Counted from the first letter of the stretch, positions 1 to 12,444 are shown. The stretch: DNA of 64,000 nt from Tricholomella constricta (GCA_013368375.1 JAACJP010000053.1:1-64000); one strand, 5' to 3'. Numbers and translations are program-made. The notes: generated from the letters alone by a model not told the origin.

Positions 1-2370
1 TCGTCGGTCTAGGCCACTTCCGGATCGCGTCGACTTTTCCTGGATCCATCTTTACTCCGCCGGGGGATACCATGACGCCTAGGTATTTGATCTCCGTAGT
101 GTGAAACGTGCATTTCTCCGGTTTCGCATGGAGGTTGTGTTTCCGGAGCCTCTCGAGGACCTTCCGAACGTGTCCGTGATGTTCCTCTAAGGTCTCCGAG
201 AAAACCAGAATGTCGTCGAGGTAGATCACTACGAACACGTCGTTCATGTCGTGGAAGATGTCGTTCATGAAGTGTTGGAATGTCGCGGGTGAGTTTGTCA
301 TGCCGAAGGGCATTACCAGGTATTCGAAAAGTCCATAACGAGTGCGGAAGGCTGTCTTCCATTCGTGTCCCGGAGCTATGCGGACGTTGTTGTAACCCAC
401 CCGGAGGTCGATCTTCGAGTATACTTTCGCTTTTTGAAGTCGGTCTATGAGGTCTCCGATCAGAGGTAGAGGGTAACGGTTCTTCTTGGTGATCCGATTT
501 AATCCTCTATAGTCCACGCATAGCCGGAGTGATCCGTCCTTCTTCTTTGCGAACAGTACCGGAGCTCCCGCTGACGAACTCGAAGGTCGGATGAACCCTT
601 TACCGAGCATCTCGTCGATGTAATCTTTCAATGCTTTCAACTCCAGTTCGGACATGTTGTATATCTTTCCGAAGGGAGGGGTAGTGTTTTCGTCGAGTTC
701 CACTGTGTGATCGTAAGGTCGGTGTGGGGGGATGGTTTTCGCTTCGCCCGCTGAGAATACGTCTTCGAAGTCCCTGTACTCCGGAGGTACGACTTCCTCA
801 AAGATTTCCTTTTCTGTCTTTGGTTGCTTGGGTTCGTCGTCGGAGGTGTTATTGGCATGGAGGTGTTCCTCTTGTTCGGTGGGGGAGATGTGTAGTTGGA
901 ACGCTGTGGCTCCGTCCCTGATGAGGTTCGCGAATGGCGCCGCTCCGATCAGGCGGATGTTTTGTGTTTCGACATCCTCTTCTCCCTCTCCGGTTTCGTC
1001 TTCGACCTCCGTTTCCGGGTTGGCTTCATCTTCTTCCCGTGTTTCTGTCGTTGGGGACGTTGCAGGTTTCCGTTTGGGGTGGGGTTTGAATTTGGACCTC
1101 GGAACGTTTGGAGGGAAGTAGTTCGGTGGAGGTGGTTTTCGGGTGCGTTTCCGTCCCGTTACCTCCTCTGGCGACTCGGTTGTTGGCGTTGGTACTTCCT
1201 CCTGAGGTTCGTTGGTGTTTGGGCGGGTGTCTTCCTCCTTCATGTTGTCGCTGGAGGTGTCGTTCTGATCGTTGTCGTCGTCCAGGAGGTCCCTGAGGAG
1301 GGGTTGTTTTTCCGAAAGGGGGTTGGCTGGTTTCGGAGCTTCGACGTCTTCCTCCTCCTCAAGGGTCACAGTTCTCCATTGCGTCTTCTGGGAAAGCGAT
1401 ATCGCGGCTAGTCCCTGCCCCTTGTTCCATGGTCATGGACATTTCCCGCCAGTCGATGTCCGGATTTGCTTCCCGTAACCAAGGTAATCCGAGCACTAGT
1501 GGCGTGGCCGGGTGTAACTGTGTTATGAGGAGGTCGACCTTATACTCTAGTCCATTCTCAAGTTTGATTGTTTCGGGACTATGGTGTGAAATGGCTCCAC
1601 CTCCGCTGGGGTTTCCGTCGAACAGTTGTAGGGTCATGGGGCTGGCGAGAGGTTTCGGTTTCGTACACGAGGATTGTGCTATGAAATTTCCCGCCGCTCC
1701 ACTATCGATAAGTGCCCGTAGTCGCGTTGAGGATCCTTCTAACTGTACTTCGATCGTGAAGGAGCGAGCTGACCGCGAGGGTAAGCGTTGAGCTCCTGTG
1801 CTTGTTGTTGTTGGAGCGATTTCCTTTTTCCTTCGGAGGTCCGGTAGTGATCCTTCGATTTTGCCGTTTGACCCCCGTCATAGCGTGATGCAGAGGTCTT
1901 TCCAATTTATGCGGGGATTGACCTCCTTCAGCCATGATAGTCCCAGCACTATCGTCGCTGTCTCGTGGAGTTTCGTTATGAGGAATCTTATCCTCTGAGT
2001 GGTGCCGTCACTGAATTTGACGTCGTTGGTGGTATAGTGTGTGATTTTGCCTGATGCGGAGGGTTCTCCGTCGAATAGGCAGAGGTTTATTGGGGGGTTG
2101 AGCTCCTCAAGGTGGAGCCCACGTGATGTCGCCATGACAGAGTCCATGAAGTTGTCGGTAGCTCCGCTGTCGATGAGCGTGTTTTCGGGGTCTTCTCCTC
2201 CTCCGTTTGGCGTGAGGTGTATTAGAAATGCCAGTGATGAATGGGAGGAGAGAGTTACTGTGCGGGTGTCCGTTGTCGATAATGCCGTTGCACGTAGTTT
2301 AGTGTCAAGGTCCGGTTTTAGATCTTCGCGATTCAGAGCCCGGGCAAGTCCTGAATCGCCCCCGCGTTTC
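1..2370 (-). pseudogene. pol of gypsy copy A (protease to reverse transcriptase, partial)
   Basis: In the -1 frame after gag the minus strand encodes two successive retropepsin-like segments (DSGAT and DSGAA motifs, each ending LGLSWL or LGLPWL), an acidic linker, and the N-terminal half of reverse transcriptase. The RT includes the LCVDYRGLN segment, the VMPFGMTN block and YLDD near 230. It is disabled by CGA to TGA near 1880 and by an extra G near 1415. The rest of pol lies left of base 1. Confidence 0.85.
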
Positions 2371-4875
2371 CCTCTTCTGTCTTGTGATGGAATTCGAAGA
2401 TATCGTCGCCGATGAGATAGGTGGCTCTGCCCATGGTGTTTGCTGTTGGGCAGTTGCGCATCCAGTGTTCCAGATCACCGCATAGGATGCAGGCCTTGTC
2501 TCGAATTCGTTGTTGCTTTACGTCTTCGTCGATCTTCACCCAGGGGCGTGTTGACTTCTTGAACCCGAAGTTGTTGGCTTGTAGGGCCTCTTCGTCATCC
2601 CATGCGATTTCTTGGCCTTGCGCCTTACCTTCCTTACCTGAGTCCGGGTCCTGATCATGACTTTCGGCGTTCAAGCGTGCGTTCCTGTTCCCTTGAGCCG
2701 TTTGCGGCGTCGTGCGGCTTGCGGGTCCGGCCGAAGGTCCCATCGGAGGTCGTGCGGAGGTGTTGGAGGTGTTCGCATTATTCGCCCAGAGGGGTTTGTA
2801 GGACTCTGGATTTTCTATGCGATGTTCCCAGTACCTCCGGTCGATTTGGGTGACCAGATCTCGGTAACCTTCGTAGGTTTCGGGGCTTGGTGCGATGGCC
2901 AGGACGTTAAGGATTCGCTGGGGGAGCGCTTTCCGGAGTGTGAACTGTAGTGCTACCCAGTTCCAGCCTGTTTCGTACGCTTCTTGTTCGAACTTGATGA
3001 TGAATGCTGTGAACTTTTCCCATTCCTTCATTTTCAGTCGCGAAATGTTGTTCTCGGCTTCCACTCTCGAGTTCGGTATTCCGAAGCGTGATCCTAATTC
3101 GTGTACGAATCCTTCCCAATTCGTGAACATTGGGTGTTGGGGGTTGTACGTGAGTTGCAGCCGAAAGTAGTCCATAGCTCCGTCCTTTAAGTAGGAGCTC
3201 GCGAATGACACCTTCAGGTGATCCTGTTCGTAGGTGATCGCCTTGGCTTGAAACGTTACTAGGCATTCCGTGACGAAGGTTTTCCATCTCCTCGGTTCTT
3301 TTCCAGTGAAGGGGTCCGGTTTCCTGATGTCGATTTTCGATTCCAGGTTTAGGAGGTGTCGGTACTGTTCCGGGGTCAGGTTTTGGTTTGGGCCTAAGAG
3401 CTGTTGCAGTGGAGGTGGGGGTCGTTGAGGGTTTGCGAATTGGCCTCCTCCCGGATTTCTGGGTGGGCCTCCTCCTCCTCCTCCTCCGTGGCCTCCTCCT
3501 CCTCCTCCGGGACCTCCGTGGCCTCCCGGGCCTCCTGGTCCTTGTGGTGGTCCGTATCCTCCGTGACCTCCCCCTCCTCCAGGACCTCCTGTTCCTCCGG
3601 GGCCGTTTCCCCAATAACCTCCTCCTCCCCCTCCTGGTCCTCCGGGGCCGTTTCCCCATTGAGTTCCTCTCGGGGTAGGTGGTCCCGAAGATCCCGGAGG
3701 TGGTTGGGGCTGTGGAGGTGGTCCAGTGGCGTTGGGATTCCCCGTTCTGACGGAGGTAGGGGAATGTTCTCAGGTTCCCTCGGAGGTACTCCTTCTTGGT
3801 TTGCGAAGGTCCTCTGTGGGCCCTGAAAACCCGAATTTGGCCTGGAAAACGGTCCTTCGACAGGGGGGTTCTCTTCGGGGATTCTTTGTAAGTTGTGGGC
3901 TCCCCAGAACCCGAACGTCGGAGCTCTTCGAGCGTCTGTCCCTGGTGTGACGGTGGGTTCGAACCCTTCTTGGCTGGGGGGTGCGTTCCCTTGGTTCATC
4001 CTCCTGAGTAGAGCCGAAGCTGTCTGCGTATTGACCGTGCTTGTCGCTCGTGGAGGTTCTTCGAATCTAGTTTCGATTCTGGAGGGAACGGGCTCCTGAA
4101 TTGGCATGTGGAAGGAACGTCCCGCGCTTTGGGGGTCGGAGAATCTTCTTCCCTCGTTGGACGTCTGAATTTCTCCAGCCAGGGCGCGTAACCTTCTTTC
4201 GTTTCCCCCCATCTGTAGCAACACCGTCAGTTGTGGGGGTAATCGATGGGCTTCGTGCAGTTGTATGGTCGACAACACGAGGTTGGCCCATTGTTCCGGT
4301 GTTCGGGGTTGATGATCCATCCCCATGGTTTCGACTAGGAGCTCGTGCGCTTGTCGTGAAAACTCTTCCCGCGTCATGCGGAGCTCGTAGAGTATTCTTT
4401 CGTGGTCTGAACCGTGTAGGAAGGGGTTTTGTTGACGAGCGAAATGTCCCTGTCCCTCCTCCTGAGCCCTATCCCTCCTCTGGAACATCTCCGGGTGCCT
4501 CAACCTTTCGTAGTATGACCCGGGAGTCTGGTTACTTGAAGGCGGAGGTCCGGAGGCCGTTGTGGATGGTGGTAAGGGGGGATAGTTGGGGGTGGCGAGT
4601 TGATAGGACGGGTTGAATACGTTTGAGGGGGTTCGGGGTAGGGGTCGTTGAGGGTCCTGACTGGCTGAGGAAAAGTCCCCCTCGTGTTGGCCTGGTTGGA
4701 AAATGTTGTGTTCCAGCCTGGACCTGTTGGTTCCGAAGGTCCCTTGCATCATGTGTCCTGTTGAGGCAGGGGAGGTTTCGAAAGGTGGTGGTGAAGGTCT
4801 TCTTTGTGTGAAAGAGGGACCTTCGAAGTTTTGATAGCGGGCTGTGGTGTTGGGCTCCACTATCGTCGAGGACAT
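2333..4875 (-). pseudogene. gag of gypsy copy A (frame broken by internal deletion)
   Basis: Gag starts at ATG 4875 just inside the LTR. A Pro/Gln/Arg-rich N-terminal region is followed by a Gly-rich stretch, then the conserved gag core (around 3350-2900) and a CCHC zinc knuckle (CILCGDLEHWMRNC) near 2490-2450. Relative to copy B about 320 bp are missing, so the N-terminal frame runs into an acidic Glu-rich shadow frame that stops at 3394. The core domain then continues in another frame to 2333. The codon that is TGA in copy B (B 48967) is CGA (Arg) here. The GGGAAAC frameshift heptamer near the gag end is kept. Confidence 0.85.
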
Positions 4876-4904
4876 GTCCGGTGGGTGGGGAGACCTCGAT
4901 ATTA

Positions 4905-5262
4905 TGTTAGGACCTTGCGTAGCACGCTGGTTGCGGAGTTATTCCGAGACCACCGAAGCGGACAGGCCTGACGTCGTCAAGGAAGACGGGCTCCGATAGG
5001 GTAATCGGAGGTCGTGAGCGTTGACGAGGATGTTCACCGGAGCTTATTCGAACGAATGAGCACAAGTGATACAATTGCGGAGCTGAGTAAACCGAGAGAG
5101 TAAGAGAGAATAAGAAACGGGAACGGGAACTAGTCGTAACAAATGGTAATATCGAGGTAAAGAGTCCAACAGAGAAGTGGTGCCATATATATACAGTGGT
5201 CGTGCGTGGGAAAACGTAGTGGATGTGAGTTTTAGGGGTGGTCGTTAGGGGCGGTCGTGACA
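4905..5262 (-). repeat. 5' LTR of gypsy copy A
   Basis: The 358-bp sequence starts and ends TG...CA (TGTCACGACC to CCTAACA on the minus strand). It matches the 359-bp LTRs at 46744-47102 and 56914-57272. A TATATATAT stretch about 70 bp in is the likely promoter core. Confidence 0.92.
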
Positions 5263-5916
5263 GGTGAGTGAACGGCGGTGACTGATAACGGGTCAGAACA
5301 GGGATCGGGATCAATGTGGGCTCCGACAGTTTATGTCCCCTCGCGGTGGGCTCCAGATGTGGGGACTGGTGAGACTGCGAGTAGGAGAGACAAAGGACTT
5401 CGGACCGCACAAGTGACCGGAAACACGGTGAAGAGAAAAGCAATCAGGCCCGGTATCAGATATAAGCACAGTTTATTCAGTAGTAAGTAATGGCGTCAAT
5501 AGAATGGGGTTCTCGAACAGATAGTCGTCAGAAAGGAAAGAAAGAGGGAGCCCGTGTCCTCTGCCTCGAGGAGTTCTACATATTGGAGGTAAGCATGTGT
5601 GTGATCCGAATCTTCTGATCCGTAGATCTTATCTTATCGTGACCGTCGTTCGTGTGTGGTTTCCTCGACCAGCTCGACCTATATCCCCACAGTATCAAGG
5701 ACTGATGGTGTCTCGAGGACCGGTGGATAACTTTGTATCACAAATCCATCCTGGCAAAATGTTGCTCTTGATCATCGAAAGAAGCATTTTGGTAAGAGGA
5801 ATAAGGTTTTGATCCCGGCGCCATTAGCCTTGTAAGAGTTTGTAAAGCTTTGGTAGTGACTAAGTGAATGACACCATAGAGTAATATTGACGGACACAGG
5901 GTATATCATCAGTCTA
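5263..5916. other. intergenic, no gene recognised
   Basis: This is the stretch between the copy A LTR and the MPP10 stop codon. It has no convincing ORF, repeat or RNA. It presumably contains the MPP10 3' end and the insertion flank. Confidence 0.6.
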
Positions 5917-8376
5917 TCATGACCGGCTGGAACGAGACCTCCTGGTAGACGTCTTGCCTACAATTGTGACTCCTTTGCCACTTTTGACAACACTTTCTAG
6001 AGCAGCTCGCTTTTGCTTCTTCACTCCTCCTATCCCGCGAGCTTTAGCGTATTTGTCGATGTTCTTTTCCAAAGCATCTCGGGACTTCTTTTTGGCCTTT
6101 CGTTCCTTGCCCCGTAATGCTCGTTTTTCGACAGGGGTGAGTTCGCTCCGCGCTCGAGGCTCAGACGTTAACGGAGCGAACACTTCTTCGGGCGCTAGCA
6201 TCGTAGTGGCCGATGTTGTAGTAGGAAGTGCAGACTCTAGAGTAGTCACAGAGACATTTGCAATTGTTGATATTGTGGCCTTGGGCTAGAAATGCGACAT
6301 GAACATCGATCGGAAAGGCAAAATAAAACAGAACGAGCACTCACTTGTTTTGGCATGAAATGTGCATTACACAAAGCGTCAAGTTTGTGACAAATACCTT
6401 CCCATAGACGCTCTATCTCGTCGTGCTCCTTTTTGAGTTTGCCGTCGCGATCGTCTCCAACTACGCCACCTGTTTGATTAGCGATAAATTCATCCTCGTA
6501 AATTTGAGCCAATGATTGCGAGGATTTCGTATCCTTTAGCTCGAAAAATCGCGACGGTAGGAAAGGTTTGTCGTCCATGGGACGAATGCGTACGACGTCG
6601 TCGAAGCGACCTTCAAGAATCCGTGCCTTTATACGTTCCTCCAGGACTTGTACCGTTTCTTCCGTGATTACAGGTACCGCCTTCATGGCCCGCTCGAACT
6701 CAAGATCTTCTTCTAAAAGAGAATTTTGAGGCCGTGATCGTGAACTGGCCTCACCCATCAGCACCCAATCTTTAGGCCCTACGTTTTCCGACTCCAATTC
6801 CGTAATTTGTTCACGAAGATCAGACATCCTCTTTTCATGCGTCGACAGATCTGAAAAATTATGAGGCGGGATCAGCCGCAAAGCATTGTAACGGCTTTTC
6901 TGCTACAACTTACCGTGGTCGGAACCGTTCTCCTCTTCCGCAAACAAATCATCCTTCAACCTTTCGATACTATCTCTTCTGAGGTCATCCGGATCCTCGT
7001 AGCTTTCTCTGTCGTCTATAAAGTCCTCGATATCTTCCTCCGAAATTATGGAGTCTCCAAAGCTTTCGTTCGCGAATTTTTCTTTCGCAAGTAGAGCTGG
7101 CTGGAATGGAGGCTCTTTTTCTTCTTCGTCCTCGTCCACGTCATCATCCATCGCGTAAAGCGGAAGGTTTTTCCCTTTGGCCTTGATCTTCTTGACTCTG
7201 ACTTCATCGTGAAAGCGTACTTGACCAGCGGCCTTAGAAGAATAGTTTTTCGTTTTGGATATGAATTTTGTGCCCATTATTCTGGGAGGCGGTTCGAAAA
7301 ATTGGTGATACATTGTCTCTGGATGGAACGTCAATTGACTGGCGAATATTAGAAATTTGAGTAAACCATACCTCCTGGGTCTTCTCCTTCATCGTCCTTA
7401 TCTTCTTCATCTATCGGAGCGAATAGATCAACGGACACATCGTCTTCTGAGTCCTCCTCTCCATCCAGCTGGCCTTTCGAGGATGACCTCGCTTCGGTCT
7501 GCGCCGTCTCCGCATTAAACGACGCCAAGTCAAAGAAGCCGTCATCAAGCTCAGAGGATCCTTTGGGTCTCGTCTTCTTCAGTTTTTGCCTGAGGAACGC
7601 ATGAGAAGCCAAGTCCTCGTCCTCGCTTTCTGAAGAAGGGTCGCGCAGGTCGGTGACGCCCTCTGTGAAATCTTCTGCATTGTCCCCATCATCTTTATCT
7701 TTCTCACCGTCTGTGCTTTCCTCAATGCTCTCATCCAAAGATGCATCCTCGTCGGAGAGAGAGTCCTTCATGTCCATGTCGCGCAATGCGTCAAAATCGA
7801 CATCCTCGCCATTAGCCATCGCTTTTAACGCCTTCTTGAGATGCCCATCCTCGAGGTCTTCTTCCGAGTTGATGCCATCCTCCTCGTCGTCCAGGTCACC
7901 ATCAGGTCCTCCTTCCATGACGCGTTCAAGGGTGACGCATACATGTTTAGCTCGTAAATCCAACTGCGCCCAGACTTGTTCTTCGTTCATTCCTTCAACA
8001 GAAAGGGAGGTCAAAGGTGTTGATTCAAATGCAGGCCTGACAGGAGGTGGGCTGGGTGTGCGTTTCCGCTTTCCATTGGTATTTTTCTGGGATCGCGTTC
8101 GAGGAGCAGACGATGGTTCCAAGGATGTCAGGAGTTCGATGATATGAGGGCTGGATTGCGGCTCTGACCGAACGGCTTTTGTATACGCATATACGTTAGA
8201 TGTTGCAATTAAAGAAGGGACAGCGGCGTACAGAGGTCAAATAAAAATTTGGTAGCACTCAGGGCGGCGTCGCGAATGTCTTCACTTCCCGAAGCAAAGC
8301 ATTCTGGCTTCGCTTCGATAAAATCTGAGAGAGGTTGTAATTCAGGGAAGGACTTGCGCGCTGTATCAATGGCCAT
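5917..8376 (-). CDS. MPP10: U3 snoRNP protein Mpp10 (ribosome biogenesis)
   Basis: Five exons: 8376-8232, 8175-7372, 7318-6914, 6850-6345 and 6285-5917 (2229 bp, 742 aa). All four introns are GT-AG, 39-63 nt long, and keep the frame. Mpp10 scaffolds the Mpp10-Imp3-Imp4 module of the nucleolar SSU processome needed for 18S rRNA maturation. Family signs are long Asp/Glu-rich tracts (about residues 90-310), an MYHQFFEPP motif right after exon 2, the conserved SLAQIYEDEF...KLDALCNAHF block near residue 570-615, and a Lys/Arg-rich C-terminus (about 660-742) matching the family's basic tail. The start is the first ATG, and exon 1 (MAIDTARKSFPEL...) joins exon 2 only with the 56-nt intron carrying a CTAAC branch site. 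Identification rests on motif memory, not alignment. Confidence 0.9.
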
Positions 8377-8816
8377 GAGTGGAGCGTTGTAAATTCAGAT
8401 TTTCACATCTCGATCTCCGGGGTTGTTTGCGGAAAATTATTTTCCAAGGCCATTGGCTTCTGGTATCTCTTGTTCCAACTACAGAACTCGAAACACAGTG
8501 TGTCAATTCACAGAACGTGAGTGGTAAAGGTTCCACTGGAGTGTATTGGTCTAAAAGGTAGGTGTATCGGCCTGCTGACGGTGCCTTTCATATGTACCTT
8601 CGTGGAGACGAATAAGTACAATGAGATATCTGGCGATATAGGTATTCCAAGGACGACAATCGACTACGGAGCCACGGCTCTGAACTGCGATAGGACTCAA
8701 TTTACGGGCGTCAAGCATTTTGTAGGAACCTCGAGCTTGCAGCTTCATCTCAAATTCGATATGATTGGTTTAAAAATAGCGGGTGAATTCAAATCAGTAC
8801 AAAACTAAAATGCAGA
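8377..8816. other. intergenic between RPS3 stop and MPP10 start
   Basis: Both flanking genes are on the minus strand, so these 440 bp should contain the RPS3 3' UTR and terminator and the MPP10 promoter. No ORF or clear motif was found. Confidence 0.6.
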
Positions 8817-9767
8817 TCAGAAAACTGGCTGCTCAGCATATGTCTCAGGCTGCTGCTGCTGCTGCTGATAAGCCTCAGGAGCATAGGCCTCCTCCACTGG
8901 GGCGGGGGCGGCAACTGCGACAGGCTCCCGTTGCTCCGATGAAGGCTCGGAGACGATTTTGTCGACAGGGGGTTCAATGATTTGGACGGAGTCGGGGAGG
9001 GGTTGACGGGGTCCAGTTTGGCCTTCAGGATCGGTTCCCTTCATGCTTCAAACAAAGATTAGGCAGGGCAGAGAAAAAACCGCAGTTCACGACGTACATC
9101 TTGACCTTGATGCCAAGCACACCCTGCTTAAGGAGTACGTGGCGGACTGCGTAGTCAACGAATTCACGGGCAGGCTGACCGGAGTGCAGCATGAAACCGT
9201 CGGTAAACTTCATCGACTTGGCACGAGCTGCGCGAAGCTTGCCAGAGACAACGACCTCACAACCCTTGGCACCCGACTCCATAACGAAACGCAGAACACC
9301 GTAGCAAGCACTACGTTGATAGGCGGTCAGCTGGGTCTCCAAGTCCAGAAGACGTGCAAAACAGACCGGCGAACAGCGAGACCACCAAGGAGCTTGTATC
9401 TCAAGCTTTCGCACTGGGCAATGGCCGAGAGACCGCGGTATTGGACCTTCTCTGCATAGAGCTCGAGGGAGTTTTCCGGGAATTTGAAGCGCTTCTGGAC
9501 GAGTGCAGTAAGTTCACGGATGCGGCGGCCCTTCTCGCCGAGAACTTCCTGGGTGTGGGTGGCGCGGATAATGATCTAAAGTATTCCTGTGAGTGTTTCG
9601 AAAAAGGCGGGGGAAAGATGAGTGACCTCGGTGCGGGCATGGGTAACGCGAACATCACAACCAGAATAGCCTTCCTCGGCGAGCTCGCGGGTGAAGAACT
9701 CGTTAAGTTCAGCACGAAAGACACCGTCGGCGACGAACTTGCGCTTCTTGCTGATCTGAGCGGCCAT
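8817..9767 (-). CDS. RPS3: 40S ribosomal protein uS3
   Basis: Four exons: 9767-9627, 9575-9367, 9310-9098 and 9045-8817 (792 bp, 263 aa). The protein begins [17 protein letters not shown]. It carries the type-2 KH loop [10 protein letters not shown] (about residues 59-68) and the uS3 C-terminal domain ([22 protein letters not shown]-like, [18 protein letters not shown]). It is part of the 40S mRNA entry channel. It is about 20 residues longer than yeast or human uS3, the extra being a Gln-rich, acidic C-terminal tail (QQQQQQ). Intron 1 has a weak donor (GTCACT) but the junction restores TEIIIRAT exactly. Confidence 0.97.
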
Positions 9768-10729
9768 TTCAAAGTAGATTATTGGAAGGAGGACGTCAGG
9801 CGGCTTGCGACGAGCCAACCCCCGATTTCCTCAGGGTCACGTTTGTTGGTGGCTTGAGAAATAGACAGTACCACCGCCATTTGCCGGCGCACGTGTTCGC
9901 TCAAATCCTATATAAGCCTGAACGCGCCCACTAAACTACTAAACTAAACCTCAACCACCTGTGCACTAGTGAGTCCTGCCCTCTCTGATCCTTATTCCTT
10001 TCTGCTTTCCTGCTTTCTATATTTCAATGACGAGTGTTGTTATCTTACAACCATATGGCACCTCTTAGTAGACCTGCTTCACGAGCAACGGGATTTATCT
10101 CGCGTGAATCACTGACATGAATGACTTGCTGAGATTTTGTACTCTTACTCCCTTTGCCTCCGTTATCGCATTTGGTGTCAAACGCTAACCGCTATTGCTC
10201 CTCTAGGGCCTTATGGGAATATGACCACTCCTCAATCAAGCTTCTGGATACTGTATAAAGCTATATATAATCACGTTCAGCTCCTATAGATTTTTAAAAT
10301 AAGCGCCTGAACAACATGGATGGACTTTTATCCTCTTCCTGCTGACTTATAACTGGTCATGAGGATGTTGACCAGATCGCAAATTTGACTACACATTTGT
10401 AGCGCCCATCAGCATTCATATCGCCACACAATACACTGTACTTACTTTGGTGCTGCCCCTTCTTAGCCCTTTGTGAAATAGTCACAGGTCTACGGAGGCA
10501 TTCTTCTTAGCTACTATGTAGCGGAGGTAGATGACTACATAGTAAACAATGCACAGCAGGCGGAGAAATTTCAGAGGGGGACAAGCCTTCCCATGTGCAA
10601 AGAGCTCAAATTTAGCCGTACGCATTTAAAAACACAACGTGGCGCAACACTGCTTTTCTTATTCCTATGTTGCAGGGTAAATTTGTATGATCATACCATA
10701 TACGTAGGAGGCACGTCTGAGCAATCTGA
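9768..10729. other. intergenic upstream of RPS3; possible non-coding spliced transcript
   Basis: This stretch must hold the RPS3 promoter (reading left) and the thiolase 3' end. TATATAAG at 9909-9916 works on either strand. On the plus strand a donor-like GTGAGT (9969) and a pyrimidine-rich CTCTAG acceptor (ending 10206) would frame a 238-nt intron with no long ORF around it. See the snoRNA candidate at 10027-10115. The rest (10210-10729) shows nothing recognisable. Confidence 0.45.
10027..10115 (+). ncRNA. possible intron-encoded C/D box snoRNA (weak)
   Basis: Within the putative intron 9969-10206 a C-box-like ATGACGA (10027-10033) precedes a D-box-like CTGA (10112-10115) by about 80 nt. 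Short TTCA/TGAA flanks could form part of a terminal stem. Fungal C/D snoRNAs often sit in introns of non-coding or ribosomal-protein transcripts. I could not match a guide segment to rRNA, and the C box is off consensus, so this is only a candidate. Confidence 0.25.
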
Positions 10730-12444
10730 TCAACGGCGAGCTTCACTGACGAAAACTGCAGCAGCACCCATTCCACTACCAACACACATGCTGGTGCAAA
10801 GAAATCTTCCACCAGTTCGTTGAAGTTCAGCGAGACCCGTGACGACTTGGCGAACACCAGCTGTTGTAATGGAGTCAGGACACCACTCAATACAGGGAGT
10901 AATCGGCGTACTCATTCCAAGGGGATGGGATATGGCAATAGACCCGCCACTGTGTTTGTATTTCAATGAGCTACAAGGAACCATTCGAGTGACGAAAGCT
11001 TACTTCGGGTTGATCTTCTCAATTGGTATGTTTAACTCCTCGACACAGTAAGCAAATTGAGAGGCGAAAGCTTCGTTGATCTGACACAACATTCCATGCC
11101 ATCACTGTACAGAACGCTGAAGCGTTGGTCGGCTTACCTCATAGACGTCGATGTCGTCCTTCGTCAAACCAACCTGCGCAAGAACCTTGGGAATGGCAAA
11201 GATGGGTGCAATTCCCATGTACCTAGGTTCCACACCTAAAATTCAAGTTACTCTAGGTCATGCGTAGAAAGTGAGCTCCACTCACCAACAGCTGCGCTTC
11301 CAACCCACTTGCCAACAATAGGCATTCCTTCTTTCTGTGCCCGCTCGCGGGTGGTCAAAATGCAAAGTGCAGCGCCATCGCCGACTCCACTGGCATTGCC
11401 AGCCGTGGTGGAAGCCTCACCCCAATTGGGAAACACAGACTTGAGGGAGGCCAGGGATTCCGCACTGACACCTGGCCGAATAGTATCATCCACCGAGATT
11501 ACGGCTCCCTTGATATTAATCGGGAGGATCTCGTCCGCAAAAGTCCCACTTGAGGCAGCCTGGCTAATTCGATCGTAAAACGGGCGGATGGTCCGAGCTA
11601 GCGGACAGTACCTTATTGGCCCTCGTATGCGAGATCAACGCATACTCGTCCTGCTTTTGGCGCGAGACCTTGTAGGTTTCCGCAACCATTTCCGAAGTCC
11701 AACCCATTGGCTGTACATATTGGGAGCCCGTACGACACAATATTCATCGCTCAGACGTACCTGGATGCAGTCATGGGCTTCTGTTGTCTTGTCGACGGCT
11801 TCACACACCTCAGGTGTAGGCCGCGGGCTGTTTCATGTATGAGAAACGGAATTGAGGAGATATATTAAGGGTACGAACTTGAGGCTCATACTCTCGACAC
11901 CGACGGCTAGGCCAAGGGACGTCTCCCCTGCCTGGATAGAATGTGCAATGTTGCGAATTGCCATTAAACCCGACGAACACAACCGATTCACGGTCGAGAT
12001 GGGCACATTATGGGGGATGCCAGCAGCCAAAGCAGCAGCGCGAGAGACATACAGGGGCGAAGGAGGGTGACATGTACCTGCGCCATGATTAGAAGCCTGG
12101 AGGTAGAAGCAGAAAGATACCCACCAACACAGATATCATCTATTTTGAAAGGATCGAGCTTCGTTCTCTGTAGAGTTACCTGAGTCGAGTTGTTATTTTT
12201 CATGTCAATGAGCACGGCGACGTAGACCCGCCTTGAAAAGGGCATGCAACATTTCGTCTACGGACGTGTCTCTGAGTTGACCCTTCTTCGCCCTCCCGAT
12301 TGCAGTGCGTTTCGCGAAGGTTATGACAACATCCTCTGGGTTCTTCTGGAGTATAGCAGAGAGGCCACGGGGGGCAGCTTGGCCGGACGCGGCTCTTACC
12401 ACAGGAGGGACACGGTGCATAAGGGAGGAGTATGAAAGGAACAT
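10730..12444 (-). CDS. POT1: 3-ketoacyl-CoA thiolase (acetyl-CoA acyltransferase), POT1-like
   Basis: Ten exons: 12444-12232, 12179-12125, 12077-11879, 11827-11761, 11710-11612, 11559-11286, 11235-11138, 11080-11004, 10949-10912 and 10860-10730 (1251 bp, 416 aa). Thiolases carry out the last, CoA-dependent cleavage of beta-oxidation. The nucleophilic Cys is in [10 protein letters not shown] (about residue 125), followed by [20 protein letters not shown] and SMCVGSGMG carrying the catalytic Asn, His and Cys. GVESMS and the overall order fit peroxisomal 3-ketoacyl-CoA thiolase better than cytosolic Erg10. No clean N-terminal PTS2 was seen. ATG 12444 has a CCACC context; a second Met at 12420 is possible. 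Intron 1 appears to be GC-AG (AAG|GCGGGT...CTCAG|GTA). Confidence 0.9.

Larger units (their letters stand above)
1..5262 (-). mobile_element. Ty3/gypsy chromovirus-type LTR retrotransposon, copy A (truncated by window edge)
   Basis: The minus strand reads 5' LTR (5262-4905), gag, then protease, linker and the start of reverse transcriptase, and runs off the window at base 1. It is nearly identical to the complete plus-strand copy B at 46744-57272. Compared with B it lacks about 320 bp in the Gly/Pro-rich part of gag (B 48282-48601), which changes the reading frame there. It also has an in-frame TGA where B has CGA (near 1880) and one extra G near 1415 that shifts the pol frame. The base pairs flanking the LTR at 5263-5267 are GGTGA; the partner duplication lies outside the window. 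It is a defective, fairly young insertion. Confidence 0.93.

Noticed and set aside
3388..3678. Leu/Arg- and Ser-rich ORFs opposite the gag Gly-rich tract (also at 48650-48940)
   Set aside because: Shadows of GGN/GGA codons on the complementary strand; not conserved as proteins.
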